Assembly: GCF_003226325.1 (NCBI RefSeq)
Contig: NZ_PDOD01000003.1
Span: 248,001-312,000, forward strand
Direction: 5' to 3'
Source: Salipaludibacillus keqinensis
GTDB lineage: Bacteria; Bacillota; Bacilli; Bacillales; Salisediminibacteriaceae
DNA: 64,000 nt
In this document: positions 32,081 to 41,147 of the stretch, piece by piece
Layout of the letters: each line of letters opens with the position of its first letter
Numbering within the stretch: position 1 is the stretch's first letter
Notes under the pieces: generated by a model
The model's input: only the letters and a program-made list of their open reading frames with translations
Told to the model about the DNA's origin: nothing
The model's database searches: none
Program-made: the position numbers and the translations under genes

Positions 32081-33874
32081 ATGAGACATAAAAATTTAGT
32101 AAAAGTGATTTCTTTGTTAACTGTTTTCTGTTTACTATTCACGATGAACCCGTTCTACGCTAGTGCAAAAAATGATGATTTTTTTGCAGAATCTGTAGCG
32201 ATGGGAACGGATGGGATGGTTTCCACGTCACATCCGATCGCCTCTCAAGTAGGAGCAGATGTATTGAATAAGGGAGGGAATGCCGTCGATGCTGCGGTGG
32301 CCATTCAGTATGCGCTTAACGTCGTGGAACCGATGATGTCAGGAATCGGTGGCGGCGGATTTATGATGGTGTACGATGCTGATACAGATGAAGTATCCAT
32401 CGTCAACAGTAGAGAAAGGGCCCCGGCAGGAGCGACGCCAGATATGTTCCTTAATGAAGACGGAAGCATTATTCCTTTCCAACAAAGAGTGAGACACGGA
32501 AATGCGGTAGGAGTGCCGGGAACATTACAAGGTTTAGAGGAAGCTCTTGACCGTTGGGGTTCTAGACCGCGCCAACAATTAATAACGCCTGCAATTCAGC
32601 TCGCTCAAAAAGGTTTTGAGGTAGATAATCAGCTTGCTCAAGCAATACAAAGTAATGAGGAAAAACTATCGTTATCAGCAGCAGCTGATGTATTTTTGCC
32701 TGGAGGAGAGCCCGTTAGCGAAGGAGATGTGCTCGTTCAATCTGATTTAGCCAACACGCTGAAATCCATTCGCTCTCATGGCGCGGATGCTTTCTATCAC
32801 GGAGAAGTGGCCGAAGCTATTGCCGCTACCGTGCAGGATTTTGGTGGAAGCATGACCCCTGAAGACTTGGCTAACTATAACTTAACGATAGATGAGCCAG
32901 TTTATGGTGATTACAAAGATTTCACGATTGCTAGTATGCCACCGCCGAGTTCAGGTGGAACGTTTCTTATTCAAATGCTGAAGATTTTAGAAGACTTTGA
33001 TTTGGGACAATATGACGTTCGCTCATTTGAAAAATATCATCTACTCTCTGAAACAATGAGACTGGCATACGCTGACAGATCGGCTTACGCCGGCGATCCG
33101 GAATTCGTGGATGTACCGGTAGACGGACTTCTTCACCCTGATTATATTGATGAAAGAAGAGCTTTGATTTCACTTGATTCTGTCATGACCGATATTGAAC
33201 CTGGCGACCCGTGGAGTTATGAAGGTGGAGCAGCCGACTATGAAGTGGAAGCGACCGTTCATGACGCCGATAGTAAACCAGGGGAAACCACCCATTTCAC
33301 CGTGGCTGACCGTGAAGGTAACGTCGTATCTTATACGAGTACGATTGAACAGGTTTTCGGATCAGGAATCATGGTACCAGGCTATGGCTTCATGCTTAAT
33401 AACGAATTAACGGATTTCGATGCTACGCCAGGCGGTGCGAACCAAGTTGAGCCTCATAAACGACCGTTGAGTAGCATGACACCAACGATGGTTCTTGAGG
33501 ACGGGAAGCCAGTCCTGACACTTGGCTCACCGGGAGGACCTAGAATCATTACAGCTGTTCTTCAAGTGTTCCTGAATATTGCAGAATACGATATGGATCT
33601 TGAAGAAGCAGTGAAAGAGCCTCGGATCTACAATACTCACACAACTGAAACGTGGTGGGAAGAAGGAGTGCCCGCGGATGTTCGCGCACAAATGACCGAC
33701 TTAGGCCACCGCCTTCAGGCCAACCCGAATCTTGTAGGGAATGTGCAAACCATATTGATAGATGAAGCAACAGGAGAATTTGTTGGGGTTGCAGATGAAC
33801 GAAGAGAAGGGGCAGCCATTGGTATTAACAGACCAGGGAATAGCTCAGGAAAAGGGAAAGGCCAAGGAAAGTAA
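32081..33874 (+). CDS. ggt: Gamma-glutamyltransferase (secreted)
   Basis: A 597-residue precursor with a signal peptide (about residues 1-29). It cuts itself into a large and a small subunit; the new N-terminal nucleophile is the first Thr of TTHFTVAD (Thr403). Other family marks are MSGIGGGGFMMV, SRERAPAGATPDMF, PHKRPLSSMTPT and LGSPGGPRII. It transfers or hydrolyses the gamma-glutamyl group of glutathione, glutamine or poly-gamma-glutamate outside the cell. The C-terminus has a Gly/Lys-rich tail. AAGGAGGCGG precedes the ATG. It is monocistronic with its own terminator and convergent with the LysR gene. Confidence 0.95.
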   Translation: MRHKNLVKVISLLTVFCLLFTMNPFYASAKNDDFFAESVAMGTDGMVSTSHPIASQVGADVLNKGGNAVDAAVAIQYALNVVEPMMSGIGGGGFMMVYDADTDEVSIVNSRERAPAGATPDMFLNEDGSIIPFQQRVRHGNAVGVPGTLQGLEEALDRWGSRPRQQLITPAIQLAQKGFEVDNQLAQAIQSNEEKLSLSAAADVFLPGGEPVSEGDVLVQSDLANTLKSIRSHGADAFYHGEVAEAIAATVQDFGGSMTPEDLANYNLTIDEPVYGDYKDFTIASMPPPSSGGTFLIQMLKILEDFDLGQYDVRSFEKYHLLSETMRLAYADRSAYAGDPEFVDVPVDGLLHPDYIDERRALISLDSVMTDIEPGDPWSYEGGAADYEVEATVHDADSKPGETTHFTVADREGNVVSYTSTIEQVFGSGIMVPGYGFMLNNELTDFDATPGGANQVEPHKRPLSSMTPTMVLEDGKPVLTLGSPGGPRIITAVLQVFLNIAEYDMDLEEAVKEPRIYNTHTTETWWEEGVPADVRAQMTDLGHRLQANPNLVGNVQTILIDEATGEFVGVADERREGAAIGINRPGNSSGKGKGQGK

Positions 33875-33885
33875 TCATAAGTGAG

Positions 33886-33927
33886 AAAAACCAGAGCCGG
33901 ATGCATTCATGCGGCTCTGGTTTTTTT
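33886..33927 (+). terminator. Terminator of ggt
   Basis: AAAAACCAGAGCCG and CGGCTCTGGTTTTT, a 14-bp stem with T-tail. Confidence 0.9.
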
Positions 33928-33957
33928 GTGAAAGGTTACTCGGGAGATTCGGTTGCG

Positions 33958-34028
33958 GACTACAAGGTCGGTCAAACGGAATACAAGAGAGCTCAAACCG
34001 ACTACAAACCCCCTCAAACCAGCCACAA
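33958..34028. repeat. Family-B intergenic repeat array, 21-bp period
   Basis: Three units of exactly 21 bases: GACTACAAGGTCGGTCAAACG, next GAATACAAGAGAGCTCAAAC, next GACTACAAACCCCCTCAAAC, then a partial unit. It lies between convergent ggt and LysR genes. Confidence 0.8.
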
Positions 34029-34061
34029 CACTCATCATCCTTCACCTCAAAACTATTCCTC

Positions 34062-35000
34062 TTATTCTTCAAACAGCTGTTCCTTGTTTATCCCTGCTTC
34101 GTCAGCGATTTTCTTGAAAGTTTCTAAAGCAAACAAGGTTAAAGGCGGGATGTAACTGTTGTTGTTCCACACAACGGAAATGGAGCTGTGCAGGTTTTGG
34201 TTTTTTATATCTACCCCTTGGATTTGGTGAGAGGGTAAAAGGTCAATCATGTCTGTCGGCATCAAGGTGACGCCAATATCATGAGAGATTAAATTGGCGA
34301 TGGTTAATAATTCAGGTCCGATGCCCAGCGTTTTCGGAATAAAACCAGCGGTCAGACAGGCATGCTCCAACGTTGAATGCAAAGAAGGAGACTTTTCAGG
34401 GTCATAGTGAAGAAACGTTTCATCTTTTAAATCATATAAATTCACTGAATCACAGCTGGCTAGAGGGTGGTTAGATGAAAGCACAAGTTGAACCTTGTGC
34501 CTAGAGAATTCTAAAATTTTCAAGTTGTCTTCTTGTGTCTGGCGAATACTGGTAGGTGTGCGAAATAAGCCAATATCGTATTCGCGGTTTTTAACAAGAT
34601 CAATCACATGGGCCGAGGACGTTTCTTGAATATAAAATTCCATCTCGCCAAAGGACTGTTTCAGCTGATTCAGGAGATGAGGAATCCAATTACTGGCGGC
34701 TGATGGGACTGCGGCAATGTTTATTTTTGTTTGTGGAATGTTGCCAGAGTGCTCTATTTCTTGCAGCGTTTTTTCGATATTTTCAAAAGAAGGGAGTAAA
34801 TGTTCATACAAAAATTTCCCTTCCTTTGTCAGTCGAACGTTTCTAGTGGTTCGAACAAGGAGCTTAAAGTTAAAATGATCTTCCAACATTGCAATTTGTT
34901 GACTTAATCCTGGCTGAGAAATGTGTAATTTCTTGGCTGCTTTACTGAAATTCAAACTGTCGGCCACCTCAAGGAAGTAGCGAAGGGCATGAAGATTCAT
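34062..35000 (-). CDS. LysR-family regulator
   Basis: A 312-residue protein. Residues 1-60 are the LysR helix-turn-helix (LRYFLEVADSLNFSKAAKKL, then ISQPGLSQQIAMLEDHF); the rest is the LysR substrate-binding fold (INIAAVPSAASNWIPHLL). The ATG at 35000 gives the standard MNLHALRYF start; the TTG at 35009 is too close to GGAG. It is divergent from the dehydrogenase gene, with paired TTATAA sites between them, the classic LysR layout. Its coinducer is probably the substrate or product of the adjacent dehydrogenase/TRAP system. Confidence 0.9.
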   Translation of the reverse strand: MNLHALRYFLEVADSLNFSKAAKKLHISQPGLSQQIAMLEDHFNFKLLVRTTRNVRLTKEGKFLYEHLLPSFENIEKTLQEIEHSGNIPQTKINIAAVPSAASNWIPHLLNQLKQSFGEMEFYIQETSSAHVIDLVKNREYDIGLFRTPTSIRQTQEDNLKILEFSRHKVQLVLSSNHPLASCDSVNLYDLKDETFLHYDPEKSPSLHSTLEHACLTAGFIPKTLGIGPELLTIANLISHDIGVTLMPTDMIDLLPSHQIQGVDIKNQNLHSSISVVWNNNSYIPPLTLFALETFKKIADEAGINKEQLFEE

Positions 35001-35035
35001 AGTGGTCAAGTCTCCTTCTTTATGAATATGGTTTA

Positions 35036-35156
35036 TTATAAAAAGTTATAAATACATCGTACAAGTGGTGGAGTGCCTGGGTCAATTTTATATTTATCCT
35101 AGTATGCTAGAGCGTGCGCGATAGTCAGGAAATATATTTATAATAGTAAGTTATAA
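35036..35156. promoter_or_regulatory. Candidate LysR binding sites
   Basis: TTATAAAAAGTTATAA (35036-35051) and TTATAATAGTAAGTTATAA (35138-35156), both continuing ATA, lie about 100 bases apart in the divergent promoter region. Repetition at two places supports a regulator site. Confidence 0.55.
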
Positions 35157-35244
35157 ATATATAACCAATAACTATTTCTCTTTCATTGAGCGCCGATGTT
35201 AAAGTTTTCCTATAAGCTGTCAATAGTGAAAGGGGATTGAATCT

Positions 35245-36300
35245 ATGAAATCTGTCAATGAAGTACGCGTGCTGCAATTCGGTCTAGGGCCAATTGGGCT
35301 GGAAGTTGTGAAGAAAATGAAAGAGATTCATCAGTTGAATGTCATCGGGGGTGTTGATATTGACCCTGATAAAGTTGAAAAAGATCTTGGTGAATTAATC
35401 GGATCTGGAAACATGGGGGAAGAAGTCGTCTCTAGCTTAAATGACCTTCCCACTTCAGCCAAAGAGGAAGGAAACAAGGTGGCGATTCACTGCACTGGCT
35501 CTAATTTAGAAAAGATGTGGCCACAAATCAAAGAATTATTAGATCATGGATTCTCTGTGGTGTCTACTTGTGAAGAGCTATCTTATCCATGGCACCGGTA
35601 CCCGGAACTATCGAAAGAGATCGATGCCTATGCAAAGGAAAAAGGGTTGGCTGTGTTAGGTACAGGGGTGAACCCAGGTTTTATCATGGATACGATGACA
35701 CTCTGTTTAACCGCAGTGACAAATTCCGTTAGTGACATCAAAGTCCAGCGCAACGTAGATGTATCTAAAAGACGAGTGCCCCTTCAGAAAAAAGTGGGTG
35801 TAGGAATGACAACAGCGGAATTTGAAGTGCTTGCTAGTAAAAACCAAATTGGTCATGTTGGCTTAGAAGAGTCTGCTAGGCTGATTGCTTATGGATTGGA
35901 GATCGAGTTGGATAAAGTAACGAACAACATCAAGCCAACGATCGCTGTTGAAGATTTACACTTAGCTTTAGGAGATTTCAAGAAAGGTGATGTGAGCGGT
36001 CAGCATCAAATTGTTAAAGGGCATGCCACAGACGGCAGAACGATCACGCTCGAATTAATCATGTCAGCCGGGGTCACTCAAGAAGACCGAATCATCCTTG
36101 AAGGTGAAGAAAAGCTAGAGTTGGTGATCCCTGGTGGTATTTTCGGTGATACAGCCACAGCCGCTATGGCGATCAATATGGCTAAATTAGTTGGGAAAAA
36201 TCATATTGAAGGATTAGTGACAATGGCAGACATTCCTCTACCTAGAAATCCATTTGCTCCTGCAGGCGCAAGAACAGAATCGGCAGCGACAATATCTTAG
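35245..36300 (+). CDS. DapB-like NAD(P) dehydrogenase (2,4-diaminopentanoate dehydrogenase family)
   Basis: A 351-residue cytoplasmic protein with an N-terminal Rossmann fold (VLQFGLGPIGLEVVKKM) and a DapB-like pattern (IHCTGSNLEKMWPQIKELLDHG, then STCEELSYPW and GTGVNPGFIMDTM). The family includes Ord of clostridial ornithine fermentation and related amine/amino-acid dehydrogenases; true DapB proteins are about 80 residues shorter. It is divergent from a LysR gene and upstream of a TAXI-TRAP importer in the same direction, so it may oxidise an imported amino acid. AAAGGGG precedes the ATG. Confidence 0.75.
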   Translation: MKSVNEVRVLQFGLGPIGLEVVKKMKEIHQLNVIGGVDIDPDKVEKDLGELIGSGNMGEEVVSSLNDLPTSAKEEGNKVAIHCTGSNLEKMWPQIKELLDHGFSVVSTCEELSYPWHRYPELSKEIDAYAKEKGLAVLGTGVNPGFIMDTMTLCLTAVTNSVSDIKVQRNVDVSKRRVPLQKKVGVGMTTAEFEVLASKNQIGHVGLEESARLIAYGLEIELDKVTNNIKPTIAVEDLHLALGDFKKGDVSGQHQIVKGHATDGRTITLELIMSAGVTQEDRIILEGEEKLELVIPGGIFGDTATAAMAINMAKLVGKNHIEGLVTMADIPLPRNPFAPAGARTESAATIS

Positions 36301-36541
36301 CTAAATTTAACATTTATTTCACTATTCGACCATTTTTATAAATAAATGGTTGTTGAAAATTCAGAATATAGATATAATTTAAAAGAAAGAGAAAACTGTA
36401 AGTTTTTTCAGTCGGGTCTTAAATAGGCTAGGTTAAAGGCTGTTGTTGATATTAGAGAGCTCCTTGAGAGTTTTATATCCACACCGATAACAGAGCCTGA
36501 TATTAAAGAGAACAAAAAATTCATTAGGGGGTCATGTAAAC
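36301..36541. other. Leader region of the TRAP operon
   Basis: A weak CCATTT/AAATGG hairpin at 36329-36350 follows the dehydrogenase. The remaining 190 bases before the binding protein have no gene and no riboswitch I recognise. A TTAGGGGG site precedes the ATG at 36542. Confidence 0.4.
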
Positions 36542-37576
36542 ATGAAGAAGTTCAAAACGTTGTTAGGAATGTCGTCAATGATGTTGATACTAGCAGCCTG
36601 TGGAGACAATGCAGAAGAAACCACAGGAAATAATGAGCCGGCAAATGAAAACGAAACGGAAGAGAATAATGGAAATAATGAAGAGGGTAATGAGGAAGCT
36701 TCAGGGGAATGGATGTCTGATGTGACTGTATTGACCGGTGGGGAGCAAGGGGTTTATTTCCCTCTAGGCGGTGCCATGGCACAGATCTTTAACGACGAAG
36801 TAGATGACGTCCAGGCTACTGGGGTATCAACGGGAGCATCCGTTGTAAATATTAATGATATCCAAGACGGAATGGGAGAGTTTGCTCTCGTACAAAATGA
36901 CATTGCTTACTATGCACAAGAAGGAACGGTGATGTTTGAAGAATCATTGGACAACTTCTCTGGTATTGCTACGCTTTATCCAGAAGTCGTGCACATCGTC
37001 GCTACTGAAGACAGTGGGATCGAAACCGTTGAAGATTTAGAGGGTCAGCGTGTGGCTGTAGGTGACCAAGGTTCTGGTACTGAAGCGAACGCGAGCCAAA
37101 TATTAGAAGCACATGGGATCACTTACGATGATATCAACCCTGAATACATGGACTTCGGGGATGCATCCGGAGGGATTCAAGATGGAAATATTGATGCAGC
37201 CTTTATCACTGCAGGAACGCCAACAGGTGCCATTGAGTCATTGCAAGCGAACCGTGACGTGGTCATTGTCAGCATTAACGAAGATGTCATTGGTGACATA
37301 ACTGGCGAATACCCGTACTATACGGAATACGAGATTACTAGTGATGTCTATGGCACAGAGAATGACGCAACGACGGTAGCTGTGCAAGCGATGTTGATTG
37401 CCAGCAACGACCTTTCTGAGGATCAAGTATATGAAATGACGAAAGCGATGTTTGAGAACCTTGATGTCATTGAAGGAACTCATGCTACTGGTAGCAATAT
37501 TACATTAGACACGGCACAAGATGGTATGCCGATCGACTTGCATCCAGGCGCAGAGCGTTATTTCGATGAACAATAA
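36542..37576 (+). CDS. TAXI-family TRAP transporter solute-binding lipoprotein
   Basis: A 344-residue lipoprotein (lipobox ILAAC, Cys20) with a Gly/Asn/Glu-rich linker. The mature part VTVLTGGEQGVYFPLGGAMAQIFN and the motif GDQGSGTEANASQILEAHGI are typical of TAXI (TRAP-associated extracytoplasmic immunogenic) proteins, which bind small carboxylates such as glutamate or 2-oxo acids. First gene of a transporter operon with a DUF1850 protein and a fused permease. Confidence 0.9.
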   Translation: MKKFKTLLGMSSMMLILAACGDNAEETTGNNEPANENETEENNGNNEEGNEEASGEWMSDVTVLTGGEQGVYFPLGGAMAQIFNDEVDDVQATGVSTGASVVNINDIQDGMGEFALVQNDIAYYAQEGTVMFEESLDNFSGIATLYPEVVHIVATEDSGIETVEDLEGQRVAVGDQGSGTEANASQILEAHGITYDDINPEYMDFGDASGGIQDGNIDAAFITAGTPTGAIESLQANRDVVIVSINEDVIGDITGEYPYYTEYEITSDVYGTENDATTVAVQAMLIASNDLSEDQVYEMTKAMFENLDVIEGTHATGSNITLDTAQDGMPIDLHPGAERYFDEQ

Positions 37577-37597
37577 ATAGCCTTGAATCATTTCAAG

Positions 37598-37627
37598 AAG
37601 GGCATTGCTGGCAAGCAATGCCCTTTT
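37598..37627 (+). terminator. Intercistronic hairpin after the TAXI gene
   Basis: Perfect 11-bp stem AAGGGCATTGC/GCAATGCCCTT with a six-base loop and TTTT. Probably partial termination, favouring binding protein. Confidence 0.75.
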
Positions 37628-37665
37628 CTATCAAACGAGAGTGAAATCGTTATGGAGAATGTACT

Positions 37666-38172
37666 ATGAAAAAAATTATTGTGCCCACAAGCATAGGAAT
37701 TTTATTTTTCACAGGGCTTTGGATGTATTTTCTTGTTCAATCCAGTCCTTCACACATGCTTATTATTGAAGAAAGAAATTCAGGAAATACTCTCTGGCAG
37801 AAGCCAATTAATGAAGACGAGTGGTTTCGACATGAGTACATACATTCCGTTGAAAAATCAAAAGTGATTGAAAAATTCAAACTTGGTCCAGATGGTCAGA
37901 TGTTGGCGATGGAGAGTTGGACTAGATCCTTTGGAGCGGGTCTTCCCTTCGAACATAAAGGCGAAGTAGAGAGAGTTGACGGCTACTACGTGATCAGAAA
38001 TATTCAAGACCCTTTAGATGAATTAACGATGCTTCCGTCCCATCTTCAATTACATACCTTTCATTTCCAAGAGGAGGAAGTGATCTTATCAGAAGAGCCT
38101 TTTCGGAGAAATCTCATCACGATTAAAACAAGCCCTCTAACTATGTTTGAGAGACTTACAGCCGATCAGTAA
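37666..38172 (+). CDS. DUF1850 protein of the TRAP-TAXI system
   Basis: A 168-residue protein with one N-terminal membrane segment (IGILFFTGLWMYFLV) and the DUF1850 pattern HEYIHSVEKSKVIEKF plus SFGAGLPFE. DUF1850 genes regularly sit between TAXI binding proteins and TRAP permeases; the role in transport is not known. It lies 32 bases before the permease gene. Confidence 0.8.
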   Translation: MKKIIVPTSIGILFFTGLWMYFLVQSSPSHMLIIEERNSGNTLWQKPINEDEWFRHEYIHSVEKSKVIEKFKLGPDGQMLAMESWTRSFGAGLPFEHKGEVERVDGYYVIRNIQDPLDELTMLPSHLQLHTFHFQEEEVILSEEPFRRNLITIKTSPLTMFERLTADQ

Positions 38173-38204
38173 AGTTCAATCTACTTTTCAGGAAAGGAGC
38201 GAAC

Positions 38205-40415
38205 ATGATGAAGAAGGATACATCAGATAAACAAACATCAGAGAATGTAAAAGCTCAAGAACTACATTCTAGTGACCGGATTCTTAGAGGGAATTGGGCG
38301 CTTTTATTTTTAGTTCTAAGTATATTATTGTCAGTTTATCACTTCTATACAGCTGGATTTGGCCTTCAAGTTGGGACAAGATCCCACTTGATTATTCACT
38401 TGACGATGGGGCTCACCTTGGTGTTCATCCTTTACCCGTTGAAGAAAGGATTGGGTCAAACGAAAGTTCCTTGGTATGATTTGGTGTTGGCCGCGATTGC
38501 AGTCACCGTCGGAATCTATATTGCTCAAAATCAGCAGTCTGCCTCCATATTAAGCGCGAGACCAGAATTCATGGATAAAGTGGTCGCTGTCACCCTTATC
38601 GCATTAGTTCTGGAAGCAACAAGGAGGGTCGTCGGGAAACCCCTGGTGATCATTGCTGCTTGTTTCATCGCTTATTATTTCTTAGGGGAATCCATGCCTG
38701 GAATCCTAAGACATACTCGAACCGATTTCGACCGGTTTTTTTATGAAATGGGTTATACGACAGCAGGGATTTTTGGAACCCCTCTAAGCGTATCTGCTAC
38801 GTACGTCTTTATCTTTATCCTTTTCGGAGCGATTCTTGAATCAACTGGCGCGGGTAAAATGTTTATTGATTTAGCTTTACGAGCGTTCGGTCGTTTCAAA
38901 GGGGGACCTGCTAAGGCAGCTGTTGTGGCAAGTGGAATGCTTGGTAGTATTTCTGGGAGTTCAACAGCGAACGCTGTAACGACAGGCACATTCACGATTC
39001 CCCTAATGAAAAGAGTGGGGTTCAGGCCTCATGTCGCAGGTGGAATTGAAGTTGCCGCTTCGTCCAGTGGACAGTTTTTACCTCCCGTTATGGGCGCTGC
39101 TGCGTTTTTGATGATCGAATATACAGGAATCTCATATGTGGAAATCATCAGAAGTGCGATGATTCCAGCTATTCTAAGCTATGTGGCCATTTTACTCATG
39201 GTACATTTTGAAGCCTCTAGACATAACATTCAAGGCTTGAAAAAAAGTGAACTAGTGTCTGCGAGAAAATTATTGCTTCAACAAGGCTATCTCATTCTGC
39301 CTGTGTTCGTGCTCATTTATTTTCTTGTCCAACGATTCACTGTACCAAATGCTGCGTTCTTCGCTATCGTGGTCATTCTAATTCTGGCGGTATTTGCTCA
39401 TGGGTTCAAGGAAAAAATGGCCCGAAGCCTGCTCTATGCAGGGGCACTGATGGCCTTTGCCTTTAGTTTGCAGTATATCATCACATTCGTTAATCAATTT
39501 ACGGCTAGAGATATTCAGTGGAGAGCTGAAATCCCGTATTTAGTTGTCATCAGTTTGGTCATTGCGGCCCTGTTTGCCGTGGCTCAAAAAGGGTTGAAGG
39601 TCCAATCGGCTCCGGTAAAATACGGATTTGCTCAGTTAATTCGTGGATTAGAGCTTGCGGCACGAAATTCATTGTCTGTCATTGTGGCCACGGCAACTGC
39701 GGGGATCTTAATCGGTGTCGTCAATTTAACTGGCCTATCTTTAAAACTGTCGAACTTGATTATCTCCTCTTCAAGCACTCTAGCAGACGTGTTGCCAGCG
39801 TTTCTAACGTTTGAAAATACACAGCTGTATTTTGCGTTAATCTTAACAGTCTTTGCTTGTTTAATTCTCGGTTTAGGGCTACCGACGACGGCCACTTATG
39901 TCATCTTGGCTGCCATGGTCGCGCCAGCACTCGTGCAACTAGGCATTCCCGTGTTAGCAGCTCACTTATTCGTTTTATACTATGGGGTGTTAGCAGATGA
40001 TACACCGCCGATTAATTTGCCAGCCTATGCCACTGCCGGGATTGCTAACGCCGAACCGGTTAGGACCGGGGTTCAAGGTTTTAAGTATGATTCAGGGGCG
40101 CTCCTTCTTCCATTTGCCTTTGCAACGAATCCAACGATCTTGCTTCTTACCGATGCCTCATGGATGGTTGTAGGAGTCAATATATTCACGGCTCTGGTTG
40201 GGATTATTGCTTTTGCTTCGGTTATTCAAAAATGGTTTGTTTTAGAATATTATTGGTTTGAACGGCTCGCCGCATTAATTGCTGCACTCGTGCTAATTAA
40301 TCACCATTGGATTAGTGACTTAATCGGGATCGGCATCGTCGCCATCCTATTTACGACCCAATTTATTCGAGGGAAAAAGTTAAAAGATAAAGAAGAGCTA
40401 GCAAAGGAAGCTTAA
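38205..40415 (+). CDS. TRAP transporter fused permease (4TM/12TM)
   Basis: A 736-residue membrane protein with about 17-18 hydrophobic segments. It joins the small (DctQ-like) and large (DctM-like) TRAP subunits in one chain, as usual for TAXI systems. The signatures GSISGSSTANAVTTGTFTIP and LGLPTTATYVILAAMVAPAL and DDTPPINLPAYA are seen. Uptake is driven by a sodium or proton gradient, fitting for an alkaliphile. GGAAAGGAG precedes the ATG; an ATG three bases later is an equal choice. Confidence 0.9.
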   Translation: MMKKDTSDKQTSENVKAQELHSSDRILRGNWALLFLVLSILLSVYHFYTAGFGLQVGTRSHLIIHLTMGLTLVFILYPLKKGLGQTKVPWYDLVLAAIAVTVGIYIAQNQQSASILSARPEFMDKVVAVTLIALVLEATRRVVGKPLVIIAACFIAYYFLGESMPGILRHTRTDFDRFFYEMGYTTAGIFGTPLSVSATYVFIFILFGAILESTGAGKMFIDLALRAFGRFKGGPAKAAVVASGMLGSISGSSTANAVTTGTFTIPLMKRVGFRPHVAGGIEVAASSSGQFLPPVMGAAAFLMIEYTGISYVEIIRSAMIPAILSYVAILLMVHFEASRHNIQGLKKSELVSARKLLLQQGYLILPVFVLIYFLVQRFTVPNAAFFAIVVILILAVFAHGFKEKMARSLLYAGALMAFAFSLQYIITFVNQFTARDIQWRAEIPYLVVISLVIAALFAVAQKGLKVQSAPVKYGFAQLIRGLELAARNSLSVIVATATAGILIGVVNLTGLSLKLSNLIISSSSTLADVLPAFLTFENTQLYFALILTVFACLILGLGLPTTATYVILAAMVAPALVQLGIPVLAAHLFVLYYGVLADDTPPINLPAYATAGIANAEPVRTGVQGFKYDSGALLLPFAFATNPTILLLTDASWMVVGVNIFTALVGIIAFASVIQKWFVLEYYWFERLAALIAALVLINHHWISDLIGIGIVAILFTTQFIRGKKLKDKEELAKEA

Positions 40416-40423
40416 TACTTGTG

Positions 40424-40448
40424 CCTGCCGAGGGTGATTCTCGGCAGG
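40424..40448 (+). terminator. Hairpin after the TRAP permease
   Basis: CCTGCCGAG and CTCGGCAGG pair perfectly around seven bases, but no T-run follows; may act as an mRNA 3' stabiliser. Confidence 0.5.
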
Positions 40449-40594
40449 ACCCGCTGAGGTTCAGACATCTCGTATCGTTTTCTACGGTACGGACATCCAG
40501 TTATCTCAGATCACTACAGGGTTGAGGTAATATGGAGCTCCCTAAATGAGCAAGATGGTCGCCAGAAATAGAGCTGAGTTACTCATATAATAAG

Positions 40595-40641
40595 AAAAGA
40601 GGATCTCGCAAACCAGCTAACGGTTTACGAGGTCCTCTTTT
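40595..40641. terminator. Bidirectional terminator
   Basis: AAAAGAGGATCTCGCAAACC and GGTTTACGAGGTCCTCTTTT pair with few mismatches, with A and T flanks, between convergent genes. Confidence 0.8.
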
Positions 40642-40654
40642 ACATTCGCGCTCA

Positions 40655-40849
40655 TCATCCACCCATTTTTCGTCGAGTGGTGGAAGTCTGTTTCGCTTGC
40701 TGACTCTTCATTTTCTTGCTGTTGTCTAAATGGTTATTTTTAGTGTTATTATCCTTTTGGGTCTTCTTCTTATTGGCAAGCTGCTGCTTTATCGCTTCTT
40801 GTAAACTAACCTTTTTTGTCGGCTGGTTTGTTTCGTTAGACTCTGACAT
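40655..40849 (-). CDS. Small hydrophilic Lys/Gln/Asn-rich protein, 64 residues
   Basis: The ATG at 40849 follows AGGAGGAATGAC. The product starts MSESNETNQPTKKVSLQEAIKQQLANKKK and is basic and probably disordered throughout, with no Cys and no membrane segment. Its own ribosome site, a TATAAT box about 35 bases upstream and a shared terminator support a real gene. The conserved-looking part is LQEAIKQQLA; the function is unknown. Confidence 0.65.
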   Translation of the reverse strand: MSESNETNQPTKKVSLQEAIKQQLANKKKTQKDNNTKNNHLDNSKKMKSQQAKQTSTTRRKMGG

Positions 40850-40962
40850 GTCATTCCTCCTGAACATTAATATGTCTATTATAATCTATTCTTTGTCACA
40901 TTTGTTATTAATTAATCAGTGATTGGAAATAAATATCCTCCGTCCAGAGGAAAACTTTAGTT

Positions 40963-41040
40963 GTTCGGCCAAACAAGGTATGTGTCCAGCCGAATTGAGG
41001 AGGTGTTCAGCCAAAACCAGCTGTTGTCCAGCCAATCGAA
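40963..41040. repeat. Family-A intergenic repeat array, 21-bp period
   Basis: Units begin GTTCGGCCAAACAAGG, GTCCAGCCGAATTGAGG, GTTCAGCCAAAACCAGC and GTCCAGCCAATCG, each 21 bases after the last. Lies between two tandem minus-strand genes. Confidence 0.85.
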
Positions 41041-41116
41041 TCATTTCGTCTTCAAAAACAAAATGAACAGATCGAAATCCTGTTAATCATTCATTTTAAT
41101 TACCGGTACAAGCAAA

Positions 41117-41143
41117 AACCGTCCTGTTCAGAACAGGACGGTT
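41117..41143 (-). terminator. Terminator of the dimethylargininase-like gene
   Basis: Perfect 12-bp stem AACCGTCCTGTT/AACAGGACGGTT with a three-base loop; on the minus strand TTT follows. Confidence 0.85.
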
Positions 41144-41147
41144 CTTA

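Noticed and set aside
36301-36541. Riboswitch in the 240-base leader of the TRAP operon
   Set aside because: No conserved riboswitch core was recognised and there is no terminator switch before the ATG.
41117-41143. GGACGGTTCTT resembling REP-I at 41 kb
   Set aside because: It is one arm of a perfect 12-bp terminator whose stem explains the sequence; the rest of the REP-I unit is absent.
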